DNA from: Pseudomonas neustonica
GTDB lineage: Bacteria > Pseudomonadota > Gammaproteobacteria > Pseudomonadales > Pseudomonadaceae
Reading direction: 5' to 3'
Assembly: GCF_003797945.1 (NCBI RefSeq)
Contig: NZ_RKKU01000003.1
Span: 186,001 to 250,000 of the forward strand
Length of the DNA stretch: 64,000 nucleotides
This document shows positions 53,820 through 64,000 of this stretch, one piece after another (position 1 is the stretch's first letter; every line of letters begins with the position of its first letter). Position numbers and translations under genes: made by a program. The notes below the pieces were generated by a model. That model saw only the letters and a list, made by a program, of their open reading frames with translations, did no database searches and was not told where the DNA came from.

Positions 53820-54740
53820 TTACTTTTTGGCGCGGTCAGCCGGGGTAGGGTACTGGGCGTGCAGTCGAGCCAGGTGCGCGTCCTTATCGACCCAAAGTTG
53901 GTTTACCCAAGCCTGAAATTCGGCCCTGAACGCTTCATCATTCTGGTAATCCTTGCCAAGAAACTCGGGCGGAATCGGCTTTAGCTCACAATGTATGACT
54001 ACCTCTGGCACCTTGCCGCTGAGCAGGTCCCAGAAACTGGGATTACCGCCTGGGTAGTGAATGGTGATGTCCAGCAGTGAGCGTAACTGATTGCCCATCG
54101 CGTCCAGCACAAAGGCAATACCGCCAGACTTTGGCTTGAGCAGGTAGTTGAAAGGTGATTGCTGTTCAGCATGCTTGGCCGGTGTCAGGCGCGTGCCTTC
54201 GAGGAAGTTGAATACTGCGACCGGCGTGGTCTTAAACTTTTCGCAGGCTTTACGCGTGGTTGCCAGATCCTGACCAGCCTTCTCGGGGTGCTTGGCCAGA
54301 TACGCCTTGCTGTAGCGTTTCATAAACGGAAAATCGAGCGCCCACCAGCATAGACCGATGATGGGTACCCAGATCAGCTCCTGCTTGAGGAAGAACTTGA
54401 GCATGGGCATGCGACGATTCAGTACGTGCTGCAGGGCAATGATGTCTACCCAGCTCTGGTGGTTGCTGGTGACCAGATACCACCCGCGGTAGTCCAGTTG
54501 CTCCAGGCCTTCTATTTCCCAGCGGGTATTGCCGGTCAAGGCCATCCACCCGCTGTTGCAGAGTATCCAGAATTCCGCAACGCGGATCATGATTATCGTG
54601 CAGCGTTTCTGCAGCGTGGGAATAGGCAGAAGCTTGACCAGCGCCAACAGAAATAGAACTGAAGCGCAGCAGATGGTATTCAAGGCCAGTAATAGGATAG
54701 CCAGGGTGCCGCGCAAAAACGCTGGCAGGAATGAAAGCAT
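53820..54740 (-). CDS. PlsC-like acyltransferase (YihG family)
   Basis: 306 residues. Inner-membrane 1-acylglycerol-3-phosphate-type acyltransferase: HX4D as NHQSWVDI, FLEGTRLT for the second acceptor motif, and an N-terminal membrane helix (LRGTLAILLLALNTICCASVLFLLALV). YihG-type members acylate lysophosphatidic acid to shape phospholipid composition. It follows pta by 50 bases across a palindrome. Confidence 0.9.
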   Translation of the reverse strand: MLSFLPAFLRGTLAILLLALNTICCASVLFLLALVKLLPIPTLQKRCTIIMIRVAEFWILCNSGWMALTGNTRWEIEGLEQLDYRGWYLVTSNHQSWVDIIALQHVLNRRMPMLKFFLKQELIWVPIIGLCWWALDFPFMKRYSKAYLAKHPEKAGQDLATTRKACEKFKTTPVAVFNFLEGTRLTPAKHAEQQSPFNYLLKPKSGGIAFVLDAMGNQLRSLLDITIHYPGGNPSFWDLLSGKVPEVVIHCELKPIPPEFLGKDYQNDEAFRAEFQAWVNQLWVDKDAHLARLHAQYPTPADRAKK

Positions 54741-54760
54741 GATGTTGGGCTCTTCGGCAG

Positions 54761-54778
54761 GACCGCCTTAAGGCGGTC
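54761..54778. promoter_or_regulatory. Perfect 18-bp palindrome between pta and the acyltransferase gene
   Basis: GACCGCCTTAAGGCGGTC, fully symmetrical, in the 50-base gap. No T-run follows, so an operator or an mRNA-stabilising hairpin is as likely as a terminator. Confidence 0.6.
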
Positions 54779-54790
54779 ATTCTCGTTATG

Positions 54791-56932
54791 TTATTGGTTT
54801 TTATAGGCCTGTATAGCCGTCAAGGCTATGGTGTAAACGATATCGTCTACCAGTGCCCCTCGTGACAGATCGTTAACCGGTTTGCGCAGCCCCTGCAACA
54901 TCGGGCCGACACTGACGACGTTGGCGCTACGCTGGACTGCCTTGTAGGTGGTGTTGCCGGTGTTCAAGTCTGGAAACACGAACACGGTGGCTTGACCGGC
55001 TACCGGACTATCTGGCGCTTTCTGCCGACCAACGCTGGCAATGGCGGCGGCATCATACTGGAGCGGGCCGTCGAGCAACAACCCTGGCTCGCGCTCCTTG
55101 GCCAGGCGGGTGGCTTCACGTACTTTCTCGACCTCACTGCCACTGCCTGAGCTGCCGGTTGAATAACTGATCATCGCGACCTTGGCTGGGATGCCGAATG
55201 CTTCTGCCGAACGCGCGCTCTGGATGGCAATTTCTGCCAGGTCTTCAGCGCTGGGGTCTGGGTTTACCGCGCAGTCACCGTAAACCAGAACTTGCTCGGG
55301 TAGCAGCATAAAGAAGATGGAGGACACCAGGTTATAGCCAGGTGCCGTCTTGATCAGCTGAAAAGCCGGGCGGATCGTATTGGCTGTGGTGTGAATGGCA
55401 CCGGAGACCAGGCCGTCGACTTCATCCAGTGCCAGCATCATGGTTCCCAGCACCACATTGTCTTCCAGCTGTTGCAGCGCCATGGGTCCATTAAGGCCCT
55501 TGCCTTCGCGCAGCTTAACCATGGGGTCGACGTAACGCTCGCGTACCTCGTCCGGGTCTACTATCTGTAGCCCCTCAGGTAAGGTGATGTGCTGCGCGCG
55601 GGCAACGGCTTCTACAGCGTCGCGCTTGGCCAGCAGTATGCAGTTGGCAATGCCGCGACGCTGGCAGATGGCAGCGGCTTGCACGGTGCGCGGCTCATCG
55701 CCTTCGGGCAACACAATGCATTTGGCTGCACGCTGGGCCTGACGTACCAGCTCATAGCGAAACGCGGGTGGTGACATGCGTTTTTCGCGGGGCGTATCGC
55801 AGCGCTTGGCGAGCCAGGTTTGATCAATGTGCGAGGCGACAAAGTTGGTGACGCGTTCGGCGCGGTCACGGTCATCAATGGGAATCTCGCGGTTCATGCG
55901 GTCGAGCTGAGTGGCGGTGTCAAAGCTGTTGGTGGCAACGCCGAGGATGGTCAGCCCCTGATCCAGTGCGGGCTGGCATAACTGCACCACTCGCGGATCA
56001 GGCGGCATGTCGCCGGTCAGCAACAGGCCGGCCAACGGCGTGCCAGCCAGTGACGCCAGGCTGCTGGCGATGATGATATCGTCGCGGTCGCCTGGGGTAA
56101 CTATCAATGTGCCCGGTTTAAGCCGGTCGATAATATTGGGTACCGTGCGTGCGCAGAGCGCTATCTCCATTACACGGCGCTGGTGCATCTCGCCGGGATG
56201 ATAGATGGTGGTTTTCAGTAAGTTGGCAATGTCGGAAGTGCGTGGCGCGTTGAGTTCGTCCTGCCAGGGTACGCAGCCAATCAGACGAAAGTCTTCAGTG
56301 TCCAGTCGGGCGGATGCTGTTTTCAGTTCCTGTGCGAACGTTTTCAGCGTGCTTTTTAGTGCACGTCCGTCTGGCACATCGGCCAGTGCTTCGTCTTCCA
56401 GTCCGTGTACCTTGTTGACGATGACCCCAAGCACCTTGGGATGCGTTGGTCCACCGAATGCCTGGGCGTGAATCTCTATGCGATCAGCCAGGGTGGCCAT
56501 GTCGTCGCCATCCGGTGTGGTGACCAGGATGACATCGGCATCCAGACTTTTGGCCAGAGCCTGATTGATCTGCGCGGTATAGCTGCTTTGGCGCGTGGGT
56601 ACCATGCCTTCGACCACCACTACATCCGCATCCTGTGCGGCCTGCTGATAACGCCCGACCATTTCTTCCATCAGGTCGTCCAGTTCGCCGATCGCCAGCA
56701 GATGTTCTACTTGTGCCAGCGGCATAGCAGGGGGCGGCGTTAGTCCCAGGGTGCGGCTGATCAGTTCGGTGGAGCGCTCGGGGCCTTCATCGCCAGGGTG
56801 TGGCTGGGCAATGGGCTTGAGAAAGTGCACGCGCAAGCCGGTGCGTTCGAGTGCACGTATCAGCCCAAGGCTGGTAGAGGTGAGACCGACGCCAAAGCCG
56901 GTAGGGGCGATAAAGAAAGTATGCTGGCTCAT
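54791..56932 (-). CDS. pta: Phosphate acetyltransferase
   Basis: 713 residues, the long form. N-terminal P-loop/BioD-like domain ([20 protein letters not shown]), central DRTGG domain, and the C-terminal PTA catalytic domain ([14 protein letters not shown] ... [20 protein letters not shown] ... [18 protein letters not shown]). Converts acetyl-CoA and phosphate to acetyl phosphate. It overlaps ackA by 4 bases, so the pair is co-translated. Confidence 0.97.
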   Translation of the reverse strand: MSQHTFFIAPTGFGVGLTSTSLGLIRALERTGLRVHFLKPIAQPHPGDEGPERSTELISRTLGLTPPPAMPLAQVEHLLAIGELDDLMEEMVGRYQQAAQDADVVVVEGMVPTRQSSYTAQINQALAKSLDADVILVTTPDGDDMATLADRIEIHAQAFGGPTHPKVLGVIVNKVHGLEDEALADVPDGRALKSTLKTFAQELKTASARLDTEDFRLIGCVPWQDELNAPRTSDIANLLKTTIYHPGEMHQRRVMEIALCARTVPNIIDRLKPGTLIVTPGDRDDIIIASSLASLAGTPLAGLLLTGDMPPDPRVVQLCQPALDQGLTILGVATNSFDTATQLDRMNREIPIDDRDRAERVTNFVASHIDQTWLAKRCDTPREKRMSPPAFRYELVRQAQRAAKCIVLPEGDEPRTVQAAAICQRRGIANCILLAKRDAVEAVARAQHITLPEGLQIVDPDEVRERYVDPMVKLREGKGLNGPMALQQLEDNVVLGTMMLALDEVDGLVSGAIHTTANTIRPAFQLIKTAPGYNLVSSIFFMLLPEQVLVYGDCAVNPDPSAEDLAEIAIQSARSAEAFGIPAKVAMISYSTGSSGSGSEVEKVREATRLAKEREPGLLLDGPLQYDAAAIASVGRQKAPDSPVAGQATVFVFPDLNTGNTTYKAVQRSANVVSVGPMLQGLRKPVNDLSRGALVDDIVYTIALTAIQAYKNQ

Positions 56933-58134
56933 GCCGGGGTTTCCATCTCCAGGTGCTGACGATCTAGAAGGGTGAGGCTTTCTTCGGCAATCTGCCGCTC
57001 CTCATCCGTGGGTATGACCAAAATGGCGGGCGAACCTGTTGCTTCAATGCGGCCCGCTTCGCCGCGTTTCAGCGCGCTATTGCGGTCCGGATCGACGTGC
57101 AGGCCCATGACCGCCAGATGGCTCAGCGTGAGTGCTCGCGTGAGTGCCGAGTTTTCGCCGATGCCGCCGGTGAAGATCAAGCCATCGACGCGCGGCAATG
57201 CGACGGCAAGGCCTGCCAGTGAGCGCGCAAGGCGGTAGCAGAACACCTCAATGGCCAACTGGGCGCCGCCGTGGCCTTGAGCGCGAGCCTGCTCCAGCTC
57301 GCGCATGTCGTTCGACAACCCGGAAAGACCAAGCAGGCCGCTCTCGCGATTGAGTAGGCGTTCAATGCGGGGTAGATCCCAGCCCAGGGTGCGCGCCAGA
57401 TGCGCGTGCAGGTTAGGGTCTACATCGCCGCTACGCGTGCCCATGACCAGGCCCTCCAGCGGTGTCAGTCCCATACTGGTGTCCATGCTTTTGCCATCGA
57501 GGATGGCGCAGCTGGAACAGCCATTGCCCAGGTGTGCGCTAAGCCAGGCGCCAGCCGTTTCGGCGCGGCCGGTCAGCAGGCTGGCCTGATGCGCTACATA
57601 TTGATGGCTGGTGCCATGAAAACCATAGCGGCGCACGCCGTGTACGGCGTACAGCTCGTCGGGTAGCGCATAGCGGAAGGCGTGCGGTGGCATGCTTTGA
57701 TGAAAGGCAGTGTCGAATACCGCGACTTGCGGAATATCTGGCAACAGTTTCATGGCGGCACGAATCCCGCTGAGGTTAGCTGGGTTATGCAGGGGCGCCA
57801 GTGGTGCATTGGCCTCGATACCTGCAAGCACTTCATCGTTGATCAGGCGTGGCCCGGTAAACTGCTCGCCGCCGTGAACGACGCGATGGCCCACCGCGCT
57901 GATCGGTTGATCGAGGTGCGCGTCGAGTAGTGGCAGTAGCGCATTCAATGCATCTTGATGGTTGGCATCGGGTAGGCTGCATTCGCTGCCACCCGGAAAG
58001 CTGTAACTGGCTTGCGGGGTATTCAGGCGTTCGGCCTGAGCTTCAAATACGGGTTTTGAACTTCCCTGTTTACGCAGTGCCAGCTTAATCGAGGAGCTGC
58101 CACCGTTGATGACCAATACCAGGCGGTGTGTCAT
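56929..58134 (-). CDS. ackA: Acetate kinase
   Basis: 401 residues. Converts acetyl phosphate and ADP to acetate and [11 protein letters not shown] at the N-terminus, [11 protein letters not shown], the catalytic Asp in [32 protein letters not shown] and [13 protein letters not shown]. First gene of the ackA-pta pair, and the product supplies acetyl phosphate turnover for overflow metabolism or acetate use. Confidence 0.97.
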   Translation of the reverse strand: MTHRLVLVINGGSSSIKLALRKQGSSKPVFEAQAERLNTPQASYSFPGGSECSLPDANHQDALNALLPLLDAHLDQPISAVGHRVVHGGEQFTGPRLINDEVLAGIEANAPLAPLHNPANLSGIRAAMKLLPDIPQVAVFDTAFHQSMPPHAFRYALPDELYAVHGVRRYGFHGTSHQYVAHQASLLTGRAETAGAWLSAHLGNGCSSCAILDGKSMDTSMGLTPLEGLVMGTRSGDVDPNLHAHLARTLGWDLPRIERLLNRESGLLGLSGLSNDMRELEQARAQGHGGAQLAIEVFCYRLARSLAGLAVALPRVDGLIFTGGIGENSALTRALTLSHLAVMGLHVDPDRNSALKRGEAGRIEATGSPAILVIPTDEERQIAEESLTLLDRQHLEMETPA

Positions 58135-58359
58135 GGTAACGTCAATGTTCCTGTGTCTATGGGCAGTTTTTGCTGCCGGTAATAAACCGCATTCAGCGTA
58201 GCGTGTGCTCGCTTGGATGCTTATCGGTACGCAAGGTTCAGCTGGCGTAACGTCGTATATCTGACATCTTCAGTCGCTCCGCTAGTCGGGTCAAGCCGTG
58301 CGTTTGCGACCTAATCCGCGTACACTCACGATTTTTAAGCAAAAGATAGGAACGATATT

Positions 58360-58845
58360 ATGCAGATTGCTGCCAACAAGGCTGTTTCCATCGACTACAC
58401 CCTGACCAATGCAGATGGCGAGGTGCTGGATTCCTCCGATGGTGGCGCTCCGCTCGTCTACCTTCAGGGCGCTGGCAACATTATTCCAGGTCTGGAAAAG
58501 GCATTGGAAGGTAAGCAGGCTGGTGATGCGGTCAATGTGACTGTTGAGCCTGCCGAAGCCTATGGCGAGTTTAATGCCGAGCTGATTGCTGTGCTGGGCC
58601 GCAACATGTTTGAAGGCGTTGACGAGCTGGAAGTGGGCATGCAGTTTCATGCGTCCGGTCCTGACGGTAGCATGCAGATTGTTACTATCAAGGCGCTCGA
58701 AGGCGATGAGGTTACTGTAGATGGCAACCACCCGCTGGCCGGCGAGCAGCTGACCTTTGATGTGAAGGTAGTTGAAGTGCGTGACGCAACTGAAGATGAA
58801 ATGGCCCACGGTCATATTCATGGTGAGGGTGGCGTGGAGCACTAA
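58360..58845 (+). CDS. slyD: FKBP-type peptidyl-prolyl isomerase, SlyD
   Basis: 161 residues. FKBP core (VSIDYTLTNADGEVLDSSDGG, LVYLQGAGNIIPGLEKALEGKQAGD) with the inserted-in-flap chaperone domain (AEAYGEFNAELIAVLGRNMFEGVDELEVGMQFHA). The metal-binding tail is short (HGHIHGEGGVEH) compared with the long His-rich tail of E. coli SlyD. Acts in folding and possibly nickel handling. Followed by a strong terminator. Confidence 0.94.
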   Translation: MQIAANKAVSIDYTLTNADGEVLDSSDGGAPLVYLQGAGNIIPGLEKALEGKQAGDAVNVTVEPAEAYGEFNAELIAVLGRNMFEGVDELEVGMQFHASGPDGSMQIVTIKALEGDEVTVDGNHPLAGEQLTFDVKVVEVRDATEDEMAHGHIHGEGGVEH

Positions 58846-58866
58846 GCTCCCCCAAGCTTGCGCAGT

Positions 58867-58897
58867 AAAAACCAGCCAGCGATGGCTGGTTTTTTTT
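58867..58897 (+). terminator. Terminator of slyD
   Basis: AAAAACCAGCCA / TGGCTGGTTTTT with a GCGA tetraloop and an eight-base T run. Confidence 0.95.
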
Positions 58898-58979
58898 CGC
58901 CTGCCGTTTGGCGCTGGGCAAAATGGATTCCTCGTCATCAATAGAATCAATGATGGGCGGCTTTTGTATTCAAGCAAGT

Positions 58980-58989
58980 TGACCAGTCG
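58980..58989. promoter_or_regulatory. Candidate TetR operator, copy 1
   Basis: TGACCAGTCG, 12 bases before the tetR start codon. Its near copy TGACCGGTCG occurs (inverted) before the next gene. Confidence 0.4.
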
Positions 58990-59001
58990 TATAGTACTCA
59001 C

Positions 59002-59589
59002 ATGAATACGATCCAGGATAAACGTGCGCGCATTTTGGCGGCCGGCACCAGCGTGATGTTGCGCAAGGGCTACAACGGCACCGGGGTGCAGGAAATTACT
59101 CAGGGTGCCGGTGTTCCCAAGGGCTCTTTCTATCACTATTTCGAGAGTAAGGAAGACTTCGCTATTCAGGCGCTGCACTACTATTACACGCCTCGAATTG
59201 AACGATTTGCTGCCGCTCTGAGTACACCAGAGCTATCACCACGCGAGCGCATCCTGCGTTGTTATCGTGACCTGATTGGCTACTTTGCCAATCAGGAACA
59301 GCCGCTGCATCAGTGCTTTATTGGTAGTCTCTGCCATGAAAAGGCTGATGAAAGTCAGCCAATAGGCTTTGCTGCGGCGGCCATATTGCACAGCTCCAGC
59401 CGGGTGCTGGCTGAGTGTCTGCAGCAGGCGCGCGATGCTGGTGAGATTCCACAGGATCAGGACCCGGCTGCGCTTGCCAGCTTTATCGGCGCTGCCTGGG
59501 AGGGGGCTCTGCTGCGAATGAAAACGGATCGGCAGATCGCCCCGCTAAGGGTATTTATCGATCAGCTTGAGCGCATGCTGCAAGTTTGA
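59002..59589 (+). CDS. TetR/AcrR-family repressor
   Basis: 195 residues. N-terminal helix-turn-helix (DKRARILAAGTSVMLRKGYNGTGVQEITQGAGVPKGSFYHYFESKEDF in sense, with GVPKGSFYHYF the recognition helix). The C-terminal domain (TetR_C type) includes two Cys in CFIGSLCHEKAD, a pattern shared with NemR-like sensors of reactive electrophiles. It lies 87 bases upstream of an Old Yellow Enzyme gene on the same strand, the standard NemR-NemA arrangement. Confidence 0.9.
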   Translation: MNTIQDKRARILAAGTSVMLRKGYNGTGVQEITQGAGVPKGSFYHYFESKEDFAIQALHYYYTPRIERFAAALSTPELSPRERILRCYRDLIGYFANQEQPLHQCFIGSLCHEKADESQPIGFAAAAILHSSSRVLAECLQQARDAGEIPQDQDPAALASFIGAAWEGALLRMKTDRQIAPLRVFIDQLERMLQV

Positions 59590-59628
59590 TCCGCGCTCCC
59601 TGCAAAAAAAAACCAAGACGACCGGTCA

Positions 59629-59638
59629 GCTCTGCTTT
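59629..59638. promoter_or_regulatory. Candidate TetR operator, copy 2
   Basis: CGACCGGTCA, the inverted near copy of the site before tetR (one base differs), 39 bases before the oxidoreductase start. Confidence 0.4.
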
Positions 59639-59676
59639 AGACCAACCTATTGTTCACGATCTATGAGGATTAATGC

Positions 59677-60786
59677 ATGTCTGCAGATGTAACTCCACTG
59701 TTTACCCCCTTTAAACTGGGTCCGCTGACCCTGAGTAACCGCATCGTTATGGCGCCCATGACGCGTAATTTTTCACCCAAGGGTGTGCCGGGTCAGGCGG
59801 TGGTTGATTATTACCGTCGCCGCGCTGAATCAGGTGTAGGCCTGATCGTGACGGAAGGCACCGTGATCAACCATCCGGGTGCCAGTGGCTACCCAAGTGT
59901 GCCGCACTTTTATGGTGAAGACGCGCTGGCTGGCTGGAAACAGGTTGTCGATGCTGTGCACGCCGCCGGTGGCAAGATCGCTCCGCAGCTTTGGCACGTA
60001 GGTAACGTGCGCCGTTTAGGTACCGAACCTTATCCGGACGTACCGGGTTTTGGCCCGATGGAAAAGCAGAAGGAAGGCAAAGTCCTGGTCAAGGGTATGA
60101 CGCAGGCTGATATCGATGACGTGGTTGCCGGCTTCGCACAGGCGGCCAAAGACGCTAAAGAGATTGGTTTTGATGCCATCGAGCTGCACGGCGCCCACGG
60201 TTATCTGATCGATCAGTTCTTCTGGGAAGGCACTAACCAGCGTACCGACAATTATGGCGGTAGCATGGAGAATCGTGGTCGTTTCGCGGTTGAAATCGTG
60301 CGTGCGGTACGCGCTGCTGTCGGGCCTGATTATCCAGTAATTTTCCGCTTCTCGCAGTGGAAACAGCAGGATTACACCGCACGATTGGCGCCAACGCCTG
60401 AGCTGCTGGAGCAGTTCCTGGCACCGCTGTCTGACGCTGGTGTGGATATTTTCCATTGTTCACAGCGTCGTTTCTGGGAGCCGGAGTTTGAAAGTTCCGA
60501 TCTCAACCTGGCGGGTTGGACGCGTAACATCACCGGCAAACCCGCGATTACCGTCGGTAGTGTTGGTCTGGATGGTGAGTTTCTGGAGTTCATGGTCAAT
60601 ACCGACAAGGTAGCGCAGACGGCCAATATTGATGACCTGCTGACTCGCCTGGCGGCCAACGAGTTTGACCTGGTTGCCGTGGGGCGTGCGTTGCTGGTTG
60701 ATCCTCAGTGGGCTGACAAAGTGCGCGAAGGCCGCTTTGGCGACATTCAACCCTTCAGCCGCGAAGCGCTGAAAACGCTGGTCTGA
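59677..60786 (+). CDS. NADH:flavin oxidoreductase, Old Yellow Enzyme family
   Basis: 369 residues, FMN-binding TIM barrel. LSNRIVMAPMTRNFS, the substrate-site His/Asn-type motif in ELHGAHGYLIDQFFWEGTNQRTD, YGGSMENRGRF, and the phosphate-binding GSVGLDGEF and VAVGRALLVDPQW. Reduces activated alkenes or quinones with NAD(P)H. Neighbouring TetR gene fits electrophile-induced control as for NemA. GAGGATTA precedes the ATG. Confidence 0.93.
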   Translation: MSADVTPLFTPFKLGPLTLSNRIVMAPMTRNFSPKGVPGQAVVDYYRRRAESGVGLIVTEGTVINHPGASGYPSVPHFYGEDALAGWKQVVDAVHAAGGKIAPQLWHVGNVRRLGTEPYPDVPGFGPMEKQKEGKVLVKGMTQADIDDVVAGFAQAAKDAKEIGFDAIELHGAHGYLIDQFFWEGTNQRTDNYGGSMENRGRFAVEIVRAVRAAVGPDYPVIFRFSQWKQQDYTARLAPTPELLEQFLAPLSDAGVDIFHCSQRRFWEPEFESSDLNLAGWTRNITGKPAITVGSVGLDGEFLEFMVNTDKVAQTANIDDLLTRLAANEFDLVAVGRALLVDPQWADKVREGRFGDIQPFSREALKTLV

Positions 60787-60807
60787 GCCTTGCGCGCGCA
60801 AGCGGTT

Positions 60808-62010
60808 CTATTTGCTTGGAACTGCTTGCGCCGGGATGGTATGACTGAGCGCTGCATGTTGCAGGTAGCGCTCAAAGCGTTGCACTATGGCTTGCCAGTC
60901 CAGCTGGCAAGCCCGGTGCCGGGCGTGCAGTCGAATACTGCGACGGCCTTCTACGTCCTGCGCCAACCACTGTAAATTGTCGTTGAACAACTGATCGTGA
61001 CCGGCTGGTGCAAGGCTGCCACTGTAACGATCCTGGATATGCTGGTGCGCGGCAGCGGTATCAAAAGCGCACACTGCCAAGCCGGATGCCATGGCTTCGG
61101 TAACCACATTGCCGAAGGTTTCGGTCAAGCTCGGGAAGACAAAAATATCCGCGCTGGCATAGGCGCCTGCGAGGGCGGAGCCGGTCAGAGCGCCGGTGAA
61201 TATAGCGTCTGGCATGCGTTTGCGTAGCTCGTCTGCCGAGGGCCCGTCACCCACGATAACCATATGTAACTTTCGCTCGGCATCATGGTAAGCCGTTTTC
61301 AGCTTGCTCCAGCTCTCTACCAGTAACCCTGGGTTCTTCTCCGGTGACAACCGGCCTACGTGCAGCAGCACGGTATCTTTTGTACCTGCACCCCATTGGC
61401 TGCGCAGCATTTCACAACGATGGGCAGGGTGAAACTGTTCGCAATCCACGCCGCGTCCGAGCATCGAGAGGTGCTGTACACCCAGGCGAGTGAGTTCCCG
61501 CTGCTGTGTTGTGCTGGCCACCAGGGTTAGTTGCGTCTGGTTGTGAAACCAGCGTAGGTAGCGCATGGCGGGCTCGTGAAACAAGCCCAGATGAAAGTAG
61601 TTACTGTACTGCTGGAAGTTGGTGTGAAAGCCGCTAATGACCGGGATTTTCATCCGCCGTGCCAAGCGCAGTGCAGACCAGCCGAGTGGGCCTTCAGTTG
61701 CCAGGTAGATCGCGTCCGGACGTTCTCTGCTCCACAGTTGCTTAAGCTTGCGCTGTGCCGGTAGGCCCCACTGGAGGCCGGGGTAGCCAGGTATCGGCAG
61801 GCCGCGCACGCAACGTTCCAGCAAGTTTCCGGCTTGGCGTGAGCCGGGCTTTTCGCCCGGCAGGGCGGGTCTGATCAGCTGGATTCGATGGTTGCGGCCA
61901 AGTAGCCCCTGACAGAGTTTGCCCAGCGTATTGCTGACCCCGTTAATCTGCGGAGGATAGGTTTCGGTAACCAGTGCGAAGCACTGGCCGGGAGGCTGGG
62001 CTATGTTCAT
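60808..62010 (-). CDS. Glycosyltransferase family 4 (GT-B fold)
   Basis: 400 residues. N-terminal acceptor domain begins FALVTETYPPQINGVSNTLGKL, then GFHTNFQQYSNYF; the C-terminal donor domain has HVGRLSPEKNPGLLVESW and FPSLTETFGNVVTEAMASGLAV, where the Glu binds the nucleotide sugar. Homologues include mannosyltransferases for phosphatidylinositol mannosides and bacterial glycolipids. Two starts are possible (62010 and 62034), neither with a Shine-Dalgarno sequence; they sit on the two sides of a hairpin. Confidence 0.88.
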   Translation of the reverse strand: MNIAQPPGQCFALVTETYPPQINGVSNTLGKLCQGLLGRNHRIQLIRPALPGEKPGSRQAGNLLERCVRGLPIPGYPGLQWGLPAQRKLKQLWSRERPDAIYLATEGPLGWSALRLARRMKIPVISGFHTNFQQYSNYFHLGLFHEPAMRYLRWFHNQTQLTLVASTTQQRELTRLGVQHLSMLGRGVDCEQFHPAHRCEMLRSQWGAGTKDTVLLHVGRLSPEKNPGLLVESWSKLKTAYHDAERKLHMVIVGDGPSADELRKRMPDAIFTGALTGSALAGAYASADIFVFPSLTETFGNVVTEAMASGLAVCAFDTAAAHQHIQDRYSGSLAPAGHDQLFNDNLQWLAQDVEGRRSIRLHARHRACQLDWQAIVQRFERYLQHAALSHTIPAQAVPSK

Positions 62011-62034
62011 GCCCCGAGTATGGAGTCGGGGCAT
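62009..62034. promoter_or_regulatory. Hairpin spanning the glycosyltransferase start codons
   Basis: Perfect 9-bp inverted repeat ATGCCCCGA / TCGGGGCAT with an 8-base loop. Both candidate ATG codons lie at its ends, so the structure would hide one start from the ribosome. Confidence 0.6.
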
Positions 62035-62063
62035 GATGCCGGCGTGACATATTTATTACGGTT

Positions 62064-62807
62064 TTATGATGGCTGAACGCGCCGCTCGCGTATCCACAGC
62101 AGGGTGGAACCCGCTACTGCGGATGGCATGACCAGTAGATTGACCAGCGGGATGAGCATGCCTATATAAACGAGAAATCCAAATCCCAGCGAAAGCCCAC
62201 GGCGGCCGCGCATCCAGCGCAGCGTATCGATAAAGCTGACTTTCTCGTTGTCTGCCTGATAATCGATGTACTGCACCGCCATCATCCAAACGCCAAACAC
62301 CAGCAGCAGCGGTGAGGCAACTAGGTTGACCACTGGAATCAGCGTCAGCAACAGCAATATCACCAAGCGTGGCAGGTAGTAGAGCAGCTTGCGCAGTTCG
62401 CGCCCGATACTTTGGGGGACTACCAGCAAGATATCGCGGTAGCTGGTAGGCGGGCTGACTTCATTGCGCTCGCGCTCGGCGATCTTCTCGGCGAGAAAGC
62501 CATAGAATGGTGACGCGATGATATTCGCAACGACGCTGAAACCGAAGAACAGCACCAGTAGTACCACCAACGCAAACAGCGGCCAGAGCAGCCATTCAAT
62601 GAAGCTCGCCCATTCAGGCAGTTGCGGCATCAAGCGCAGCATCAGCAGATCGAACTGCTTGGCGCCCCAGCTGATGAGCGCGGCAAATACGATCAGGTTA
62701 AGTATCAGCGGAATCAACACGAAGCGGCGCAGACCTGGCTGCCTGATAGTACGCCAGCCCTCTTTGAGGTAATCGGGTCCGCGCAGTACGTCGAATGTAT
62801 CCTTCAT
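62064..62807 (-). CDS. cysZ: Sulfate transporter CysZ
   Basis: 247 residues, EI24/CysZ family inner-membrane protein with four main hydrophobic segments (VLIPLILNLIVFAALISW, LLWPLFALVVLLVLFFGFSVVANIIASPF, LLLLTLIPVVNLVASPLLLVFGVWMMAVQYIDY, LGFGFLVYIGMLIPLVNLLVMPSAVAG). Takes up sulfate for cysteine synthesis. I chose ATG 62807 (GAGGA upstream), not 62843. Divergent from the peroxiredoxin gene. Confidence 0.93.
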   Translation of the reverse strand: MKDTFDVLRGPDYLKEGWRTIRQPGLRRFVLIPLILNLIVFAALISWGAKQFDLLMLRLMPQLPEWASFIEWLLWPLFALVVLLVLFFGFSVVANIIASPFYGFLAEKIAERERNEVSPPTSYRDILLVVPQSIGRELRKLLYYLPRLVILLLLTLIPVVNLVASPLLLVFGVWMMAVQYIDYQADNEKVSFIDTLRWMRGRRGLSLGFGFLVYIGMLIPLVNLLVMPSAVAGSTLLWIRERRVQPS

Positions 62808-62945
62808 GGTGTTGGGTTCCTCAATGAAAAACGGGCTAGGCAAAGGCTATAGGGGTAAACTATTTGGCTGATACAGTCTTTGCAATTTCCACATGTCTTT
62901 GGACGCTTTAAGCTGCGTCCCTGTAGATGGCTCGGGAGGGTCGCT

Positions 62946-64000
<1,055 letters not shown>

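Overview
The window is a 64 kb stretch of a Pseudomonas-type gammaproteobacterial chromosome. The gene content (RoxSR, DUF3094, PiuA/PiuC, SpeC, Pta-AckA, DUF1329, CysZ) and moderately high GC suggest Pseudomonadaceae. A marine or halotolerant branch such as Halopseudomonas is a guess from protein flavour only. Both ends cut genes: pckA on the left and trxB on the right. Genes are dense, mostly on the minus strand, and no IS element, prophage, CRISPR array or rRNA is seen.

Layout. 1-14 kb holds pckA, a tRNA-Asn/Pro/Lys operon with a stringent-type promoter, ndh, small membrane or unknown genes, the RoxS/RoxR redox two-component pair, a Tim44-like protein, an amino-acid dehydrogenase, tatD and prfC. 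14-18 kb is one gene for a PilZ-DUF1631-GGDEF-EAL c-di-GMP protein. 18-27 kb is an operon usually labelled urea carboxylase/allophanate hydrolase. It is preceded by a recognisable guanidine-I (ykkC) riboswitch, so guanidine assimilation is the better reading: ABC import, carboxylation, carboxyguanidine deimination, then allophanate hydrolysis to ammonia and CO2. The periplasmic binding-protein gene expected between riboswitch and permease is reduced to a 23-codon frame. 27-34 kb is a TonB iron-siderophore operon (ExbB, two unlike ExbD, TonB, PiuA-type receptor, PiuC-type hydroxylase, FMN hydroxyacid oxidase) with a Fur-like palindrome at its promoter. 34-40 kb has speC, a frameshifted membrane-protein gene, an AT-richer PLD-nuclease/helicase/DUF3427 gene (possible defence or repair function) and an acyl-CoA-type SDR.

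40.8-47 kb is the urea transporter operon urtABCDE. Upstream lie a sigma-54 promoter, two NtrC-like sites and a perfect 10-bp-arm palindrome. 47-64 kb holds acetyl-CoA acetyltransferase and an acyl-CoA ligase (divergent), a DUF1329 protein, a metallo-hydrolase, an OmpA-like lipoprotein, ackA-pta with an acyltransferase, slyD, a TetR/Old-Yellow-Enzyme pair sharing a candidate operator, a glycosyltransferase, cysZ, a peroxiredoxin and the start of trxB.

The two nitrogen modules (guanidine degradation and urea uptake) and the iron module dominate the accessory content. A recurring non-coding signal is a family of heptamer tandem repeats (GCTTGAA, GCTTGCA, TTCTAGC types) sitting next to gene-end terminators.
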